From: Bordetella parapertussis
Lineage (GTDB): Bacteria; Pseudomonadota; Gammaproteobacteria; Burkholderiales; Burkholderiaceae_D
Length of the DNA stretch: 64,000 nt
Direction of reading: 5' to 3'
NCBI GenBank assembly: GCA_945866125.1
Contig: CAMBFZ010000015.1
Coordinates: 1-64,000, forward strand
Positions 35,193 to 43,183 of the stretch are shown here, piece by piece (the first letter of the stretch is position 1; each line of letters begins with the position of its first letter). A program made the position numbers and the translations under genes. The notes below the pieces were generated by a model, which worked only from the letters and a program-made list of their open reading frames with translations, was not told where the DNA came from and did no database searches.

Positions 35193-36437
35193 TTACTGAT
35201 AACCCTTAGGGAAAGGATTTGGTTCGATCAGACCCGATTCAAAGATGAGTTTGAACTGGCCGTTCTTCTGCACTTCACCGATACGGGTCTTGGACCAGAG
35301 GTGATGATTCTCGTGCAGCTTGACGTAACCTTCTGGTGCCGTCTTGAGTTCAATACCAGGGGAGGCAGCGACAACTTTATCGATGTCGAAGCTACCTGCT
35401 TTTTCAACAGCCGCTTTCCACAACCAAGGGCCTAAGTAAGCAGCCTGGGTCACATCGCCAATGACGGAATTTGCGCCGTACTTAGCCTTGAATGCCGCGA
35501 CAAACTTTTTGTTGTTGTCATTTTCAAGCGATTGGAAATACTTCATCGACGAATAAAAACCTTCGGCGTTTTCACCACCAATGCCGAGCATTTCGTCTTC
35601 CGTCACCGACAGCGTCAGCACTTTTTGGGTTTTACCCGTTACGCCCGCTGCTTTCAATTGCTTGAAGAAAGCAACCGTTGAACCGCCCACTACGTCAACG
35701 AAAATGACGTCAGGTTTTTTCAGCTTGATCTTGTTGATCAGGGAGCCGAATTGCGTATTACCCAGTGGGTAGTACTCTTCACCGACGACTTCGCCTTTGA
35801 CGACGTTTTCGATGTGCTTGCGTGCGATCTTGTTCGAGGTACGTGGCCAGATGTAGTCAGAGCCGACCAAGAAGAAGGTCTTGGCTTTTTTCTCTTTCAC
35901 GATCCAGTCGAGACCCGCCAGAATTTGTTGCGTCGCTTCTTGACCGGTGTAGATCACGTTCTTGGATTGCTCCAGACCTTCATAAAAAGTCGGGTAGTAG
36001 AGCAGACCGTTTTCTTTTTCGAACACCGGCAGTACGGCTTTACGGGAAGCCGATGTCCAGCAACCGAAGACGGTTGCAACACGATCGCTGACCAACAACT
36101 TCTTGGCCTTTTCAGCGAAGGTCGGCCAGTCTGATGCGCCGTCTTCCTGAATGATCTTGATCTTGCGACCGAGGATGCCGCCCATGGCGTTGATCTGCTC
36201 AATGGCGAGACGTTCCGCTTGGATCGAGCCGGTTTCGCTGATCGCCATGGTGCCGGTTGCTGAATGCAACTGACCAACAATGACTTCGGTGTCGGTCACG
36301 GCCAGCTTGGTCGTGTTGATCGCAGCCGTAGCTGGCGGCGCGGCCAAGCTCATGCCCGGCAGGGCGATGGCGGTAGCAGCAGCGAGGCCCATGAGGACTT
36401 TACGGCGGCTGGCGGATTTGATGGATTGATCAGACAT
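35193..36437 (-). CDS. urtA: Urea/short-chain amide ABC transporter substrate-binding protein UrtA
   Basis: The 414-residue periplasmic binding protein has a twin-arginine-like signal (SASRRKVLMGLAAATAIALPG). The type I fold reads DTEVIVGQLHSATGTMAISETG, FGCWTSASRKAVLPVFEKENGLLYYPTFYEGLEQSKNVIYTGQEATQQI and FLVGSDYIWPRTSNKIARKHI. It is related to the amide sensor AmiC 5 kb away, which shares GCY/W-S-SRKAVxPV and LxYPTxYEGFE. It binds urea or short amides. AAGGA precedes the start. First gene of the minus-strand operon. Confidence 0.93.
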   Translation of the reverse strand: MSDQSIKSASRRKVLMGLAAATAIALPGMSLAAPPATAAINTTKLAVTDTEVIVGQLHSATGTMAISETGSIQAERLAIEQINAMGGILGRKIKIIQEDGASDWPTFAEKAKKLLVSDRVATVFGCWTSASRKAVLPVFEKENGLLYYPTFYEGLEQSKNVIYTGQEATQQILAGLDWIVKEKKAKTFFLVGSDYIWPRTSNKIARKHIENVVKGEVVGEEYYPLGNTQFGSLINKIKLKKPDVIFVDVVGGSTVAFFKQLKAAGVTGKTQKVLTLSVTEDEMLGIGGENAEGFYSSMKYFQSLENDNNKKFVAAFKAKYGANSVIGDVTQAAYLGPWLWKAAVEKAGSFDIDKVVAASPGIELKTAPEGYVKLHENHHLWSKTRIGEVQKNGQFKLIFESGLIEPNPFPKGYQ

Positions 36438-36775
36438 TCAGTGTTCCTTTCACACTTGGCGTTTCGAAAATGACGGATAGAGACTGCGGCTGGCCCTGCA
36501 GATTTGGCATTACGTTGAACGTTGTGCAAACCGCAGGACTTGGAGCGAGAATAGTTTTCGTGTCGCGACGCAGCAATACGCTGTTTAACGTACGCATGCG
36601 GCAAAACGGCGCCCGCCAAGCCGACCCGTGCAGGAGGGAATGCGACCACGCGCTAGTTTGGGGCGCGTGATTGCGCTGGGGCGCACGCACAAAATGCGCT
36701 GCGATGGGGAGAGGCCGCACCGTAATCGTGCGGCCAAGCAGGGCGCCTTGCCGGTTTCCGGCAAACCAGGGGGCT

Positions 36776-36791
36776 TACGTCAAATGACGTA
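36776..36791. promoter_or_regulatory. Perfect dyad in the urtA/kinase intergenic region
   Basis: TACGTCA-AA-TGACGTA is an exact inverted repeat, a plausible operator for a dimeric regulator such as the nearby LuxR-type response regulator (inference). It lies 28 bases upstream of the sigma-54-like site and about 340 bases upstream of urtA. The 466-base space 36438-36903 also holds two other hairpins: GGCCGCAC/GTGCGGCC at 36713-36735 and TTGCCGG/CCGGCAA at 36748-36764. No gene was recognised in it. Confidence 0.5.
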
Positions 36792-36803
36792 GCGCCCAAT
36801 CAC

Positions 36804-36820
36804 TTGGTGCAAAACTTGCT
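36804..36820 (+). promoter_or_regulatory. Sigma-54-type promoter upstream of the NCS1-kinase gene
   Basis: TTGG-N10-TTGC-type element with GG at 36806-36807 and GC at 36818-36819 (exact ten-base spacing). It matches the -24/-12 consensus apart from TGC in place of CAC. A start near 36832 would leave a 70-base leader. Nitrogen control by NtrC/sigma-54 would suit an amide-use locus, but this is inferred. Confidence 0.5.
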
Positions 36821-36903
36821 CAAGGCGAAGTAATACGCTTAAAACGGATCGCCTTCCGCACTTAGCAACGATTGCCGCACCCACCCTCTGCCCGGAGTTA
36901 TTT

Positions 36904-39900
36904 TTGAAGTCTCAATCTGTCCAGCGCATTGTCAAAAGTCGACGCGACTACAACACCTGGGTCGCTAACGAAACGCTGGAGGACTATGCGTTGCGCTACA
37001 CCCCAAGGAGTTTTCGCAAATGGTCTGAGCTGCGTATCGCCAATACGGCGTTAGGCGCGGTGTCTTTCCTCGCGCTTGAAGCGATCGGTGCGGCCATTAC
37101 GCTGAGCTACGGCTTCACCAATGCACTGTGGGCGATTTTGTGCGTGTCGCTGATGATCTTCATGACTGGGCTGCCGATCAGTTATTACAGCGCCAAATAC
37201 GGCATCGATATGGATCTGCTCACGCGTGGAGCCGGATTCGGCTACATCGGCTCGACCATCACCTCGCTGATTTACGCCAGCTTTACGTTCATCTTTTTTG
37301 CGCTCGAAGCCTCGATCATGGCGCAGGCGCTGGAGCTGGTATTCGGACTGCCGCTGGTATACGGCTATGTGGTTTGCTCGCTGGTGATTATCCCGCTAGT
37401 GATCCACGGCGTGACCTTAATCGGCCGCGTTCAAGCGTGGACCCAGCCGGTTTGGCTAGTGCTGATGATCCTGCCGTTCGTGGCCGTGCTCTACCAAGAC
37501 CCGGGCGCGGTGGGGCGTCTGATGCAATTCACGGGCAGCACGGTGAATGGCGGACAGTTTGACTGGCTGCTCTTCGGCGCCGCCGCGACCGTCGCTTTTT
37601 CATTGATTGCGCAGATCGGCGAACAGGTCGACTTCTTGCGGTTTTTGCCGGACAAGACCGCTGAAAATCGCGTGCGCTGGTGGTCAGCTTTATTGTTGGC
37701 GGGACCCGGATGGATATTAATGGGAGCGGTCAAAATGCTGGGCGGTGCGCTACTCGCTTTTTTGGCGATTCAGCATGGGATTGCCGCCGAGCGTGCCGTG
37801 GAGCCAACGCAAATGTATGCCGTCGCCTTTAGCTATGTGTTCGCCGACCCGCGCTGGGTAATGGGAGCGGTTGCCTTGTTTGTCGTGGTCTCGCAAGTAA
37901 AAATCAATGTCACGAATGCCTATGCGGGCTCGCTGGCATGGTCGAATTTTTTTGCGCGGCTGACGCATAGCCACCCGGGGCGCGTGGTCTGGGTAGTCTT
38001 TAACGTATTGATCGCGATCCTGCTGATGGAAATCGGCGTCTTCGCTGCGCTCAAAGAAGTCTTAACGCTGTATTCGATGGTGGCGATCTCCTGGATCGGT
38101 GCCGTGTTATCGGACTTATTAATCAATAAGCCACTCGGATTGTCACCGCCGCATATCGAATTCAAGCGTGCGCATTTATATGACATCAATCCCGTTGGCG
38201 TCGGATCAATGGCCGGCGCGTCATTGTTATCCCTGCTAGCGCTGTCAGGCGTACTGGGCGAGTTGGCCGCAGCAATGGCGCCCTTCATTGCAATGGGCAC
38301 CGCACTGATTACTGCGCCACTCATTGCGATGGCCACCAAGAGCCGCTATTACATTGCACGTGAACCTGCCACACAAGATCCAGCGAGCGCACATCAGTGC
38401 GTCATTTGCGAAAATCATTTCGAAGTCGCTGATGTGGCCCACTGTCCTGCCTATGCCGGCACCATCTGCTCACTATGCTGCTCATTGGATGCGCGCTGCA
38501 ACGATCGCTGCAAACCGCAAGCGCGTCTGTCTTTTCAGTTGCAAAGTCTGGGCAATACGATGTTCCCTGCGCGAATGACACGCTGGTTACAAACCGATGT
38601 CGGTCATTACCTGATCATGCTGCTGCTGTTTTCGAGTGTGCTCGCTGGGGTGTTGAGTGCGATTTATTTTCTGGAATTACCGGCGCTAATGCATGCGCCG
38701 TTTTATGCCGAAACCGATCTGCGTGAAGTCTTCATCAAGTTATTTGCCGCCTTGTTTTTGATGACCGGCATCGGCACCTGGTGGCTAGTCTTAACGGCAG
38801 AGAGTCGGCGCAACGCCCAACAAGAATCCGAACGGCAGACTAATTTACTCTTGACCGAAATCGACGCGCACCAGCTTACCGACCGTGAACTGCAGCGCGC
38901 GAAAGACGCTGCCGACGCATCCAATCTGGCCAAGAGCCGGTTTGTAACGGGCATGAGTCACGAGCTGCGCACGCCTCTCAATAGTATTCTGGGCTACGCG
39001 CAAATTCTGCAAGTGGACAATAGCATTCCACTTCACCGCCAAAATGCCATTAGTGTCATTCGTCGTAGCGGTGAACATTTGCTCTCGCTGATTGACGGTA
39101 TGCTCGATATCGCCCGAATTGAAGCCGGCAAAATGCGCTTGGAATCAGCTGAGTTGCCGTTGCGCGAATTTCTGGACCAGATCGTGCAAATGGTCGCCCC
39201 GCAAGCGGCCCAAAAAGGATTGGGCTTTCATTTTGTCGAAGCCGGTCGCATCCCCTCAGCGGTCCACGCAGACGAAAAACGGCTGCGGCAAATTTTGATC
39301 AATCTGCTCGCCAATGCCGTGAAATTTACCGATGCCGGCGCGGTCACGTTGCGCGTGACTTATGCGCGCGAGATTGCGCAATTCGAAGTGGAAGATACCG
39401 GCATCGGCATTGCCCAAGACGACATCGAACGTATTTTTCTACCGTTCGAGCGCAGCAAATCGGCCAGCGTACAACAAGAAGTGGGGACCGGTCTTGGTCT
39501 GGCTATTTCCAACATGCTGGTGCACATCATGGGCGGCGAATTGTCCGTTACAAGCCAAGCCGGGAAGGGTAGTACGTTTAAGTTGCGCATGTATTTGCGC
39601 GAAGTGCGCCAGCCTCTGCAAACAACAACCAGCGCGGCACAAACCACCGGTTATATCGGTGCCCGTAAGCGGGTGTTGATTGTGGACGATCAAGCGTCGC
39701 AGCGCGTCGTTCTCTCAGAGCTGCTCGCCCCGCTCGGTTTTACGCTGACCGAAGCCGACAGTGGTGCGGCCTGTCTAGCAGCAGTGGCCGCCAGCCCGCC
39801 AGATATTCTGCTGATGGATATTGCCATGCCGGGCATGGATGGCTGGGAAGTGTGCCGACTACTCCGTGAGCGCGGCTATACGGATTTGCCGATTATTATT

Positions 39901-40290
39901 ATCTCGGCCAATGTGTTTGATCCGACCGCTCGACAATCTGAAAGCCTGTATTGCAATGATTTTATTGCCAAGCCATTCATGATGAAAGACCTGCTTGCCA
40001 AACTCAAACTACACCTTGGCATTGAATGGATTGCGGCTCCCAAAACGGAACCTGCCACTGCTCAGACACTGCGTATGATTCCGCCGCGAGCGACCCTGGC
40101 AAAGTTGGTCGAGCTAGGCGACATCGGTTATGTCAAAGGTATCGTCGCTTTACTCAGTGACATCGAAAACAAAAACGCGCTCTATGCGCCGTTTTGTACT
40201 GAACTCAAAACCCTGGTGGAGCGTTTCCGCTTGCCTGAATATTCGAACCGACTCAAGGAGTGGATGCATGACGACGTGGACCACGTTTGA
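36904..40290 (+). CDS. NCS1 permease-Cys-rich-histidine kinase-receiver fusion
   Basis: A 1128-residue protein started at a TTG with GGAG six bases upstream. Residues about 20-485 form a complete NCS1-type (cytosine/purine/allantoin permease) domain with about 12 membrane segments (GAGFGYIGSTITSLIYASFT, QIGEQVDFLRFLPDKT). Cys499, 502, 514, 522, 525, 526, 532 and 536 form a zinc-finger-like knot. Two more membrane segments follow (about 566-590 and 612-635). Then come a coiled-coil linker, HisKA with His686 (GMSHELRTPLNS), HATPase (Asn804, DTGIGIA at 831, GTGLGLAIS), a receiver with phospho-acceptor Asp972 and Lys1023, and a roughly 70-residue C-terminal helical domain. It is probably a sensor in which the transporter domain detects a nitrogenous solute. 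The response regulator gene overlaps its 3' end by 23 bases. Confidence 0.9.
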   Translation: MKSQSVQRIVKSRRDYNTWVANETLEDYALRYTPRSFRKWSELRIANTALGAVSFLALEAIGAAITLSYGFTNALWAILCVSLMIFMTGLPISYYSAKYGIDMDLLTRGAGFGYIGSTITSLIYASFTFIFFALEASIMAQALELVFGLPLVYGYVVCSLVIIPLVIHGVTLIGRVQAWTQPVWLVLMILPFVAVLYQDPGAVGRLMQFTGSTVNGGQFDWLLFGAAATVAFSLIAQIGEQVDFLRFLPDKTAENRVRWWSALLLAGPGWILMGAVKMLGGALLAFLAIQHGIAAERAVEPTQMYAVAFSYVFADPRWVMGAVALFVVVSQVKINVTNAYAGSLAWSNFFARLTHSHPGRVVWVVFNVLIAILLMEIGVFAALKEVLTLYSMVAISWIGAVLSDLLINKPLGLSPPHIEFKRAHLYDINPVGVGSMAGASLLSLLALSGVLGELAAAMAPFIAMGTALITAPLIAMATKSRYYIAREPATQDPASAHQCVICENHFEVADVAHCPAYAGTICSLCCSLDARCNDRCKPQARLSFQLQSLGNTMFPARMTRWLQTDVGHYLIMLLLFSSVLAGVLSAIYFLELPALMHAPFYAETDLREVFIKLFAALFLMTGIGTWWLVLTAESRRNAQQESERQTNLLLTEIDAHQLTDRELQRAKDAADASNLAKSRFVTGMSHELRTPLNSILGYAQILQVDNSIPLHRQNAISVIRRSGEHLLSLIDGMLDIARIEAGKMRLESAELPLREFLDQIVQMVAPQAAQKGLGFHFVEAGRIPSAVHADEKRLRQILINLLANAVKFTDAGAVTLRVTYAREIAQFEVEDTGIGIAQDDIERIFLPFERSKSASVQQEVGTGLGLAISNMLVHIMGGELSVTSQAGKGSTFKLRMYLREVRQPLQTTTSAAQTTGYIGARKRVLIVDDQASQRVVLSELLAPLGFTLTEADSGAACLAAVAASPPDILLMDIAMPGMDGWEVCRLLRERGYTDLPIIIISANVFDPTARQSESLYCNDFIAKPFMMKDLLAKLKLHLGIEWIAAPKTEPATAQTLRMIPPRATLAKLVELGDIGYVKGIVALLSDIENKNALYAPFCTELKTLVERFRLPEYSNRLKEWMHDDVDHV

Positions 40291-41194
40291 CGGCGACGTC
40301 GCGCTGATTGTTGATGATGTGCCAGAAAACCTGGCACTTCTGTCCGACGCGCTATCCGAAGCAGGCTATACGGTGTTGGTCGCCACCGACGGACTCTCTG
40401 CGCTTGAGCGTCTGCAGATGGTGGTGCCCGATATTATTTTGCTCGATGCGGTAATGCCAGGAATTGACGGCTTTGAAACCTGCCGCCGCATCAAACAGAT
40501 TGAGGCGGTGCGGCATGTGCCCGTGATGTTCATGACCGGCCTGACTGAAACCGAGCATGTCCTGAAAGGTTTTGAAGCGGGCGGTCTTGACTACGTCACC
40601 AAGCCCATCGAACCGGTTGAAGTCATTGCCCGCATGGGCACGCACATTCGGAACGCGCGCATGATGTCGCAGGCGCGGCACGCAATTGACGCCGTCTCGC
40701 ATGCTGCCATTTCAATCAAGCCCGATGGCACGCCGCTATGGCAAACGCGCCAGGCCGCCGAATGGATGGAAAAATATTTTCCGGGGGCGCAGGCGGCATC
40801 CAGCGCGTTACCCGCTAACGTCGCCACATGGCTCAAGGATGCCATGCAAGCAGAACAAACGGCGCCACTGATCGTCAGTCACGACACACAGCGGCTCTAC
40901 CTAAGCTTGTCACGACGGCAGCGCGAGTGGCTGTTGCTGCTTGAAGAGAAGGCCGCCGACACTGAACCGGCATCGCTAGCGCACTATCAGCTCACGCCCC
41001 GTGAAACCGATGTGCTGGCCTGGGTTGCCAAGGGCAAGACCAATCGCGACATTGCTGAAATTTTAGGCATGAGCCCACGCACGGTCAACAAGCACCTTGA
41101 ACATATTTTCATCAAACTCGGCGTAGAGACGCGTTCCGCTGCCGCAGCATTAGTAGCAGGCAGGTTGGCTAACTTGGTGACGCCGGAGGGCTAA
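40268..41194 (+). CDS. LuxR-type response regulator
   Basis: The 308-residue protein starts at the ATG at 40268, with AAGGAG upstream, inside the end of the kinase gene, so the two are translationally coupled. The N-terminal receiver has DD acids (ALIVDDVPEN), phospho-Asp in LLDAVMPG, and Thr/Lys in FMTG and VTKP. A middle segment (about residues 135-240) has no family I recognise. The C-terminal LuxR helix-turn-helix reads LTPRETDVLAWVAKGKTNRDIAEILGMSPRTVNKHLEHIFIKL. It should be the output partner of the NCS1-kinase. Probable targets are the urt-fmd and amiE operons. The end overlaps convergent amiR by four bases. Confidence 0.93.
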   Translation: MTTWTTFDGDVALIVDDVPENLALLSDALSEAGYTVLVATDGLSALERLQMVVPDIILLDAVMPGIDGFETCRRIKQIEAVRHVPVMFMTGLTETEHVLKGFEAGGLDYVTKPIEPVEVIARMGTHIRNARMMSQARHAIDAVSHAAISIKPDGTPLWQTRQAAEWMEKYFPGAQAASSALPANVATWLKDAMQAEQTAPLIVSHDTQRLYLSLSRRQREWLLLLEEKAADTEPASLAHYQLTPRETDVLAWVAKGKTNRDIAEILGMSPRTVNKHLEHIFIKLGVETRSAAAALVAGRLANLVTPEG

Positions 41195-41814
41195 CAGCCA
41201 AGCAGCTGATTGGCGTTGATGACGGCGCGCGCAAGCTCTTCGATGCTGCAGCGCTTACGCATGGCCTGCTCGCGCAGAAAGGCATACGCTTGTTCTTCAC
41301 TCAAATTGCGGGTGCGAATCAAGACGAGCTTGGCCTCGCTCACTAAATTAAAGGCCCTCAGTTTTTGTTCAAGTCGGTGCGCTTTTTTTTGTAGCGCACG
41401 CATCTCGGCGTGCACCGCCCGCGCCAAGACGATGGTCGACAAAATACCGGCGGTGCGGATTGGCTTAGCGACGACGCCTTTTGCGCCGATACGCAGCACC
41501 AGCTCGACGATGGTCGGGTTTTCATATTCGATCACGGCAATGATGGCCGGTGCTGCCTCACTGTACGCCCAAGAAAAATCACATTCCAGCGTATCCGGGC
41601 GGGCCGCCAAAAATACTAAGTCCGTGTCATCCGGTGGTATCAGTGAAGGTGGCCAAAACAGGTGAACTTTGCATCCGATGCGCTCAAGATGTGCGACCAG
41701 CAATTCGCCATCCGGGTCACGCGGATGGAGTACCGCAACGCGCAACCCACGCAGCTCTTTGAGTAACTGCGGTGTCTTGCGCGGCGCGGCTGTGCTAATC
41801 GCGGCGTTAGTCAT
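41191..41814 (-). CDS. amiR: ANTAR-domain antiterminator AmiR
   Basis: The 207-residue protein has an N-terminal pseudo-receiver domain (LRVAVLHPRDPDGELLVAHLERIGCKV, with no clear phospho-acceptor pocket), a coiled-coil stretch (about residues 130-150, MRALQKKAHRLEQKLRAF) and a C-terminal ANTAR three-helix RNA-binding domain (EEQAYAFLREQAMRKRCSIEELARAVINANQLL). In Pseudomonas, AmiR binds the amiE leader RNA and prevents termination, while AmiC bound to AmiR blocks this until an amide is present. It overlaps the amiC gene by eight bases and is close in size to Pseudomonas AmiR (196 residues). Confidence 0.93.
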   Translation of the reverse strand: MTNAAISTAAPRKTPQLLKELRGLRVAVLHPRDPDGELLVAHLERIGCKVHLFWPPSLIPPDDTDLVFLAARPDTLECDFSWAYSEAAPAIIAVIEYENPTIVELVLRIGAKGVVAKPIRTAGILSTIVLARAVHAEMRALQKKAHRLEQKLRAFNLVSEAKLVLIRTRNLSEEQAYAFLREQAMRKRCSIEELARAVINANQLLGC

Positions 41815-42940
41815 ATACGGCGTCCAGCGCGTGCGTGACCAGATAGGGATCAGGCAACACGCCGACGTTGGCTTGCGCGAGGATAGAAAACTGTCCGTTT
41901 GTCTGCGCCCTTCCTATGCGTGGATAAAGCACCGTATGGTGGGTGCGCGCGTCAATTTTTACCCGCCCTTGCGGGGCATTGAATTCGGCTCCAAGCAGAT
42001 AAGGCCGCAGACATTCAATCTCATCATTGCCCGATGCACGTAGTGCGTGAGCAAACAGATGCACTTGAAAATAGGCGGCTTCCCAACACATGTTGGGTTG
42101 GATCGATGCCCGATCCTGTGCGAAGAAACGTTGCAGGCAGGCGCGATTTTCTTCGCTGTCGATCGACTGAAAATAAGACGCCGCGGTGATGTGGCCGGCA
42201 GCTACGACGGCGCCCATTTGCGCAATCTCGGTTTCGGAGGTGGTCAGACTCGCGATCGGCATGCGCAAGGGATCAAGGCCGGCCTCGGCATACGCTTGAT
42301 ACAGTAAAGCGGTGTCTGCACCGACCACGGTAGAGAAAATAAAATCTGGTGCAAGGTGACGGATCTCTTGAATCGCTTTGGCAAAGTCTTGCCGGCTTGC
42401 GCCCAGTTTCAGATAGCGTTCACTGAGCTTTTTTCCACCAGGATGCTGCAGCACCAGATCCGACATGATGCGATTGGATTCATAGGGATAAATGTAGTCA
42501 CTGCCGATCAGGCTGACCCTTGAGCCGAAATGCTGCAACATGTAATTAGCCAGCGGTACGCTGTTCTGGTTCGGCGCCGCACCGGTATAAATCACGTTGG
42601 CAGAGTACTCGAAGCCTTCATACAAGGTCGGATAAAACAAAAGCCGATTCCATTTTTCCACCACCGGCACAACGGCCTTGCGACTACTCGACAGATAGCA
42701 ACCAAAAATAACCTGCACCTTGTGATCCACAATAAGTGCAGTGGCTTATTCGCGATAACGCTGGGGATGGGATTGCGGATCGACATGGATTGGCAACAGC
42801 GGGCGACCATCAATGCCACCGACTGCGTTGATCTCACTAATGGCGAACAGGGTCGCCGCCAATTGAGATTGCTCAATAGCGGCAGTACTGCCCGATGTGG
42901 AGAAAAGTACGCCTACGCGAAACGGATCGGAGTTAGCCAA
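41807..42940 (-). pseudogene. amiC: Amide sensor AmiC, interrupted by an in-frame stop
   Basis: Translation from the TTG at 42940 (AAGG upstream) gives 64 residues ending RYRE, then a TAA at 42746-42748, and the same frame continues without a break to 41807. Across the stop the protein matches AmiC: SDPFRVGVLFSTSGSTAAIEQS, VGGIDGRP, HPQRYRE-stop-ATALIVDHKVQVIFGCY, SSSRKAVVPVVEKWNRLLFYPT, NSVPLANYML. The total (378 codons) agrees with the 385-residue Pseudomonas protein. A downstream GTG at 42730 could restart translation but would lack a strand of lobe I. In Pseudomonas, loss of AmiC leaves AmiR free, so amidase may be constitutive. A sequencing error, read-through or real pseudogene are all possible. 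Confidence 0.85.
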
Positions 42941-43013
42941 GTTAAAACACCTTACGCATCATGATGAAGCACGATGAAAAGCTCTAGCAAGTAGCTTGCC
43001 AGCATCTTTCTGA

Positions 43014-43043
43014 TTGACAAAAAAATCTCCCGGCATTTAAGAT
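43014..43043 (+). promoter_or_regulatory. Sigma-70-type promoter of amiE
   Basis: Perfect -35 TTGACA (43014-43019), an 18-base spacer and TAAGAT at 43038-43043 (four of six -10 positions). Transcription would start near 43050, just before the leader hairpin. A TGGCACG at 43043-43049 resembles a sigma-54 -24 box, but the matching -12 element has TC in place of GC. Confidence 0.5.
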
Positions 43044-43058
43044 GGCACGGTAATTTCA

Positions 43059-43140
43059 GCTCGCCGCTGCCAACGATGTCAGCGAGCGACAAGGCAAATA
43101 AGCCCGAACAGACACGCTCGTGTCCGCTCGGGTTTTTTTT
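43059..43140 (+). promoter_or_regulatory. amiE leader: ANTAR-type antitermination leader of amiE
   Basis: Three RNA elements are visible. P1 (43059-43087) is a hairpin with a six-base loop AACGAT (A at position 1, G at position 4). P2 (43093-43104) is GGC-AAATAA-GCC, again with a six-base loop starting with A, but its fourth base is T. The terminator (43100-43140) has stem AAGCCCGA.../...TCGGGTT plus an inner GACAC-GCTC-GTGTC hairpin, and then eight T residues. P2 shares bases with the 5' arm of the terminator, so the two cannot form together. This is the two-hexaloop layout known for ANTAR targets, and AmiR is encoded nearby. The imperfect second loop is a caveat. Confidence 0.75.
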
Positions 43141-43183
43141 CGTCCTCATTTTTGTTTATCGCTTTTTTTCAAGGGAGATTGGC

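Noticed and set aside
36438..36903. ANTAR-type leader upstream of urtA
   Set aside because: Hairpins exist, but none is followed on the minus strand by a T-run, so no terminator for antitermination was found.
43043..43060. Sigma-54 promoter for amiE (TGGCACG at 43043-43049)
   Set aside because: The -12 element lacks the GC pair, and its start point would cut into the first leader hairpin. The TTGACA promoter fits the leader better.
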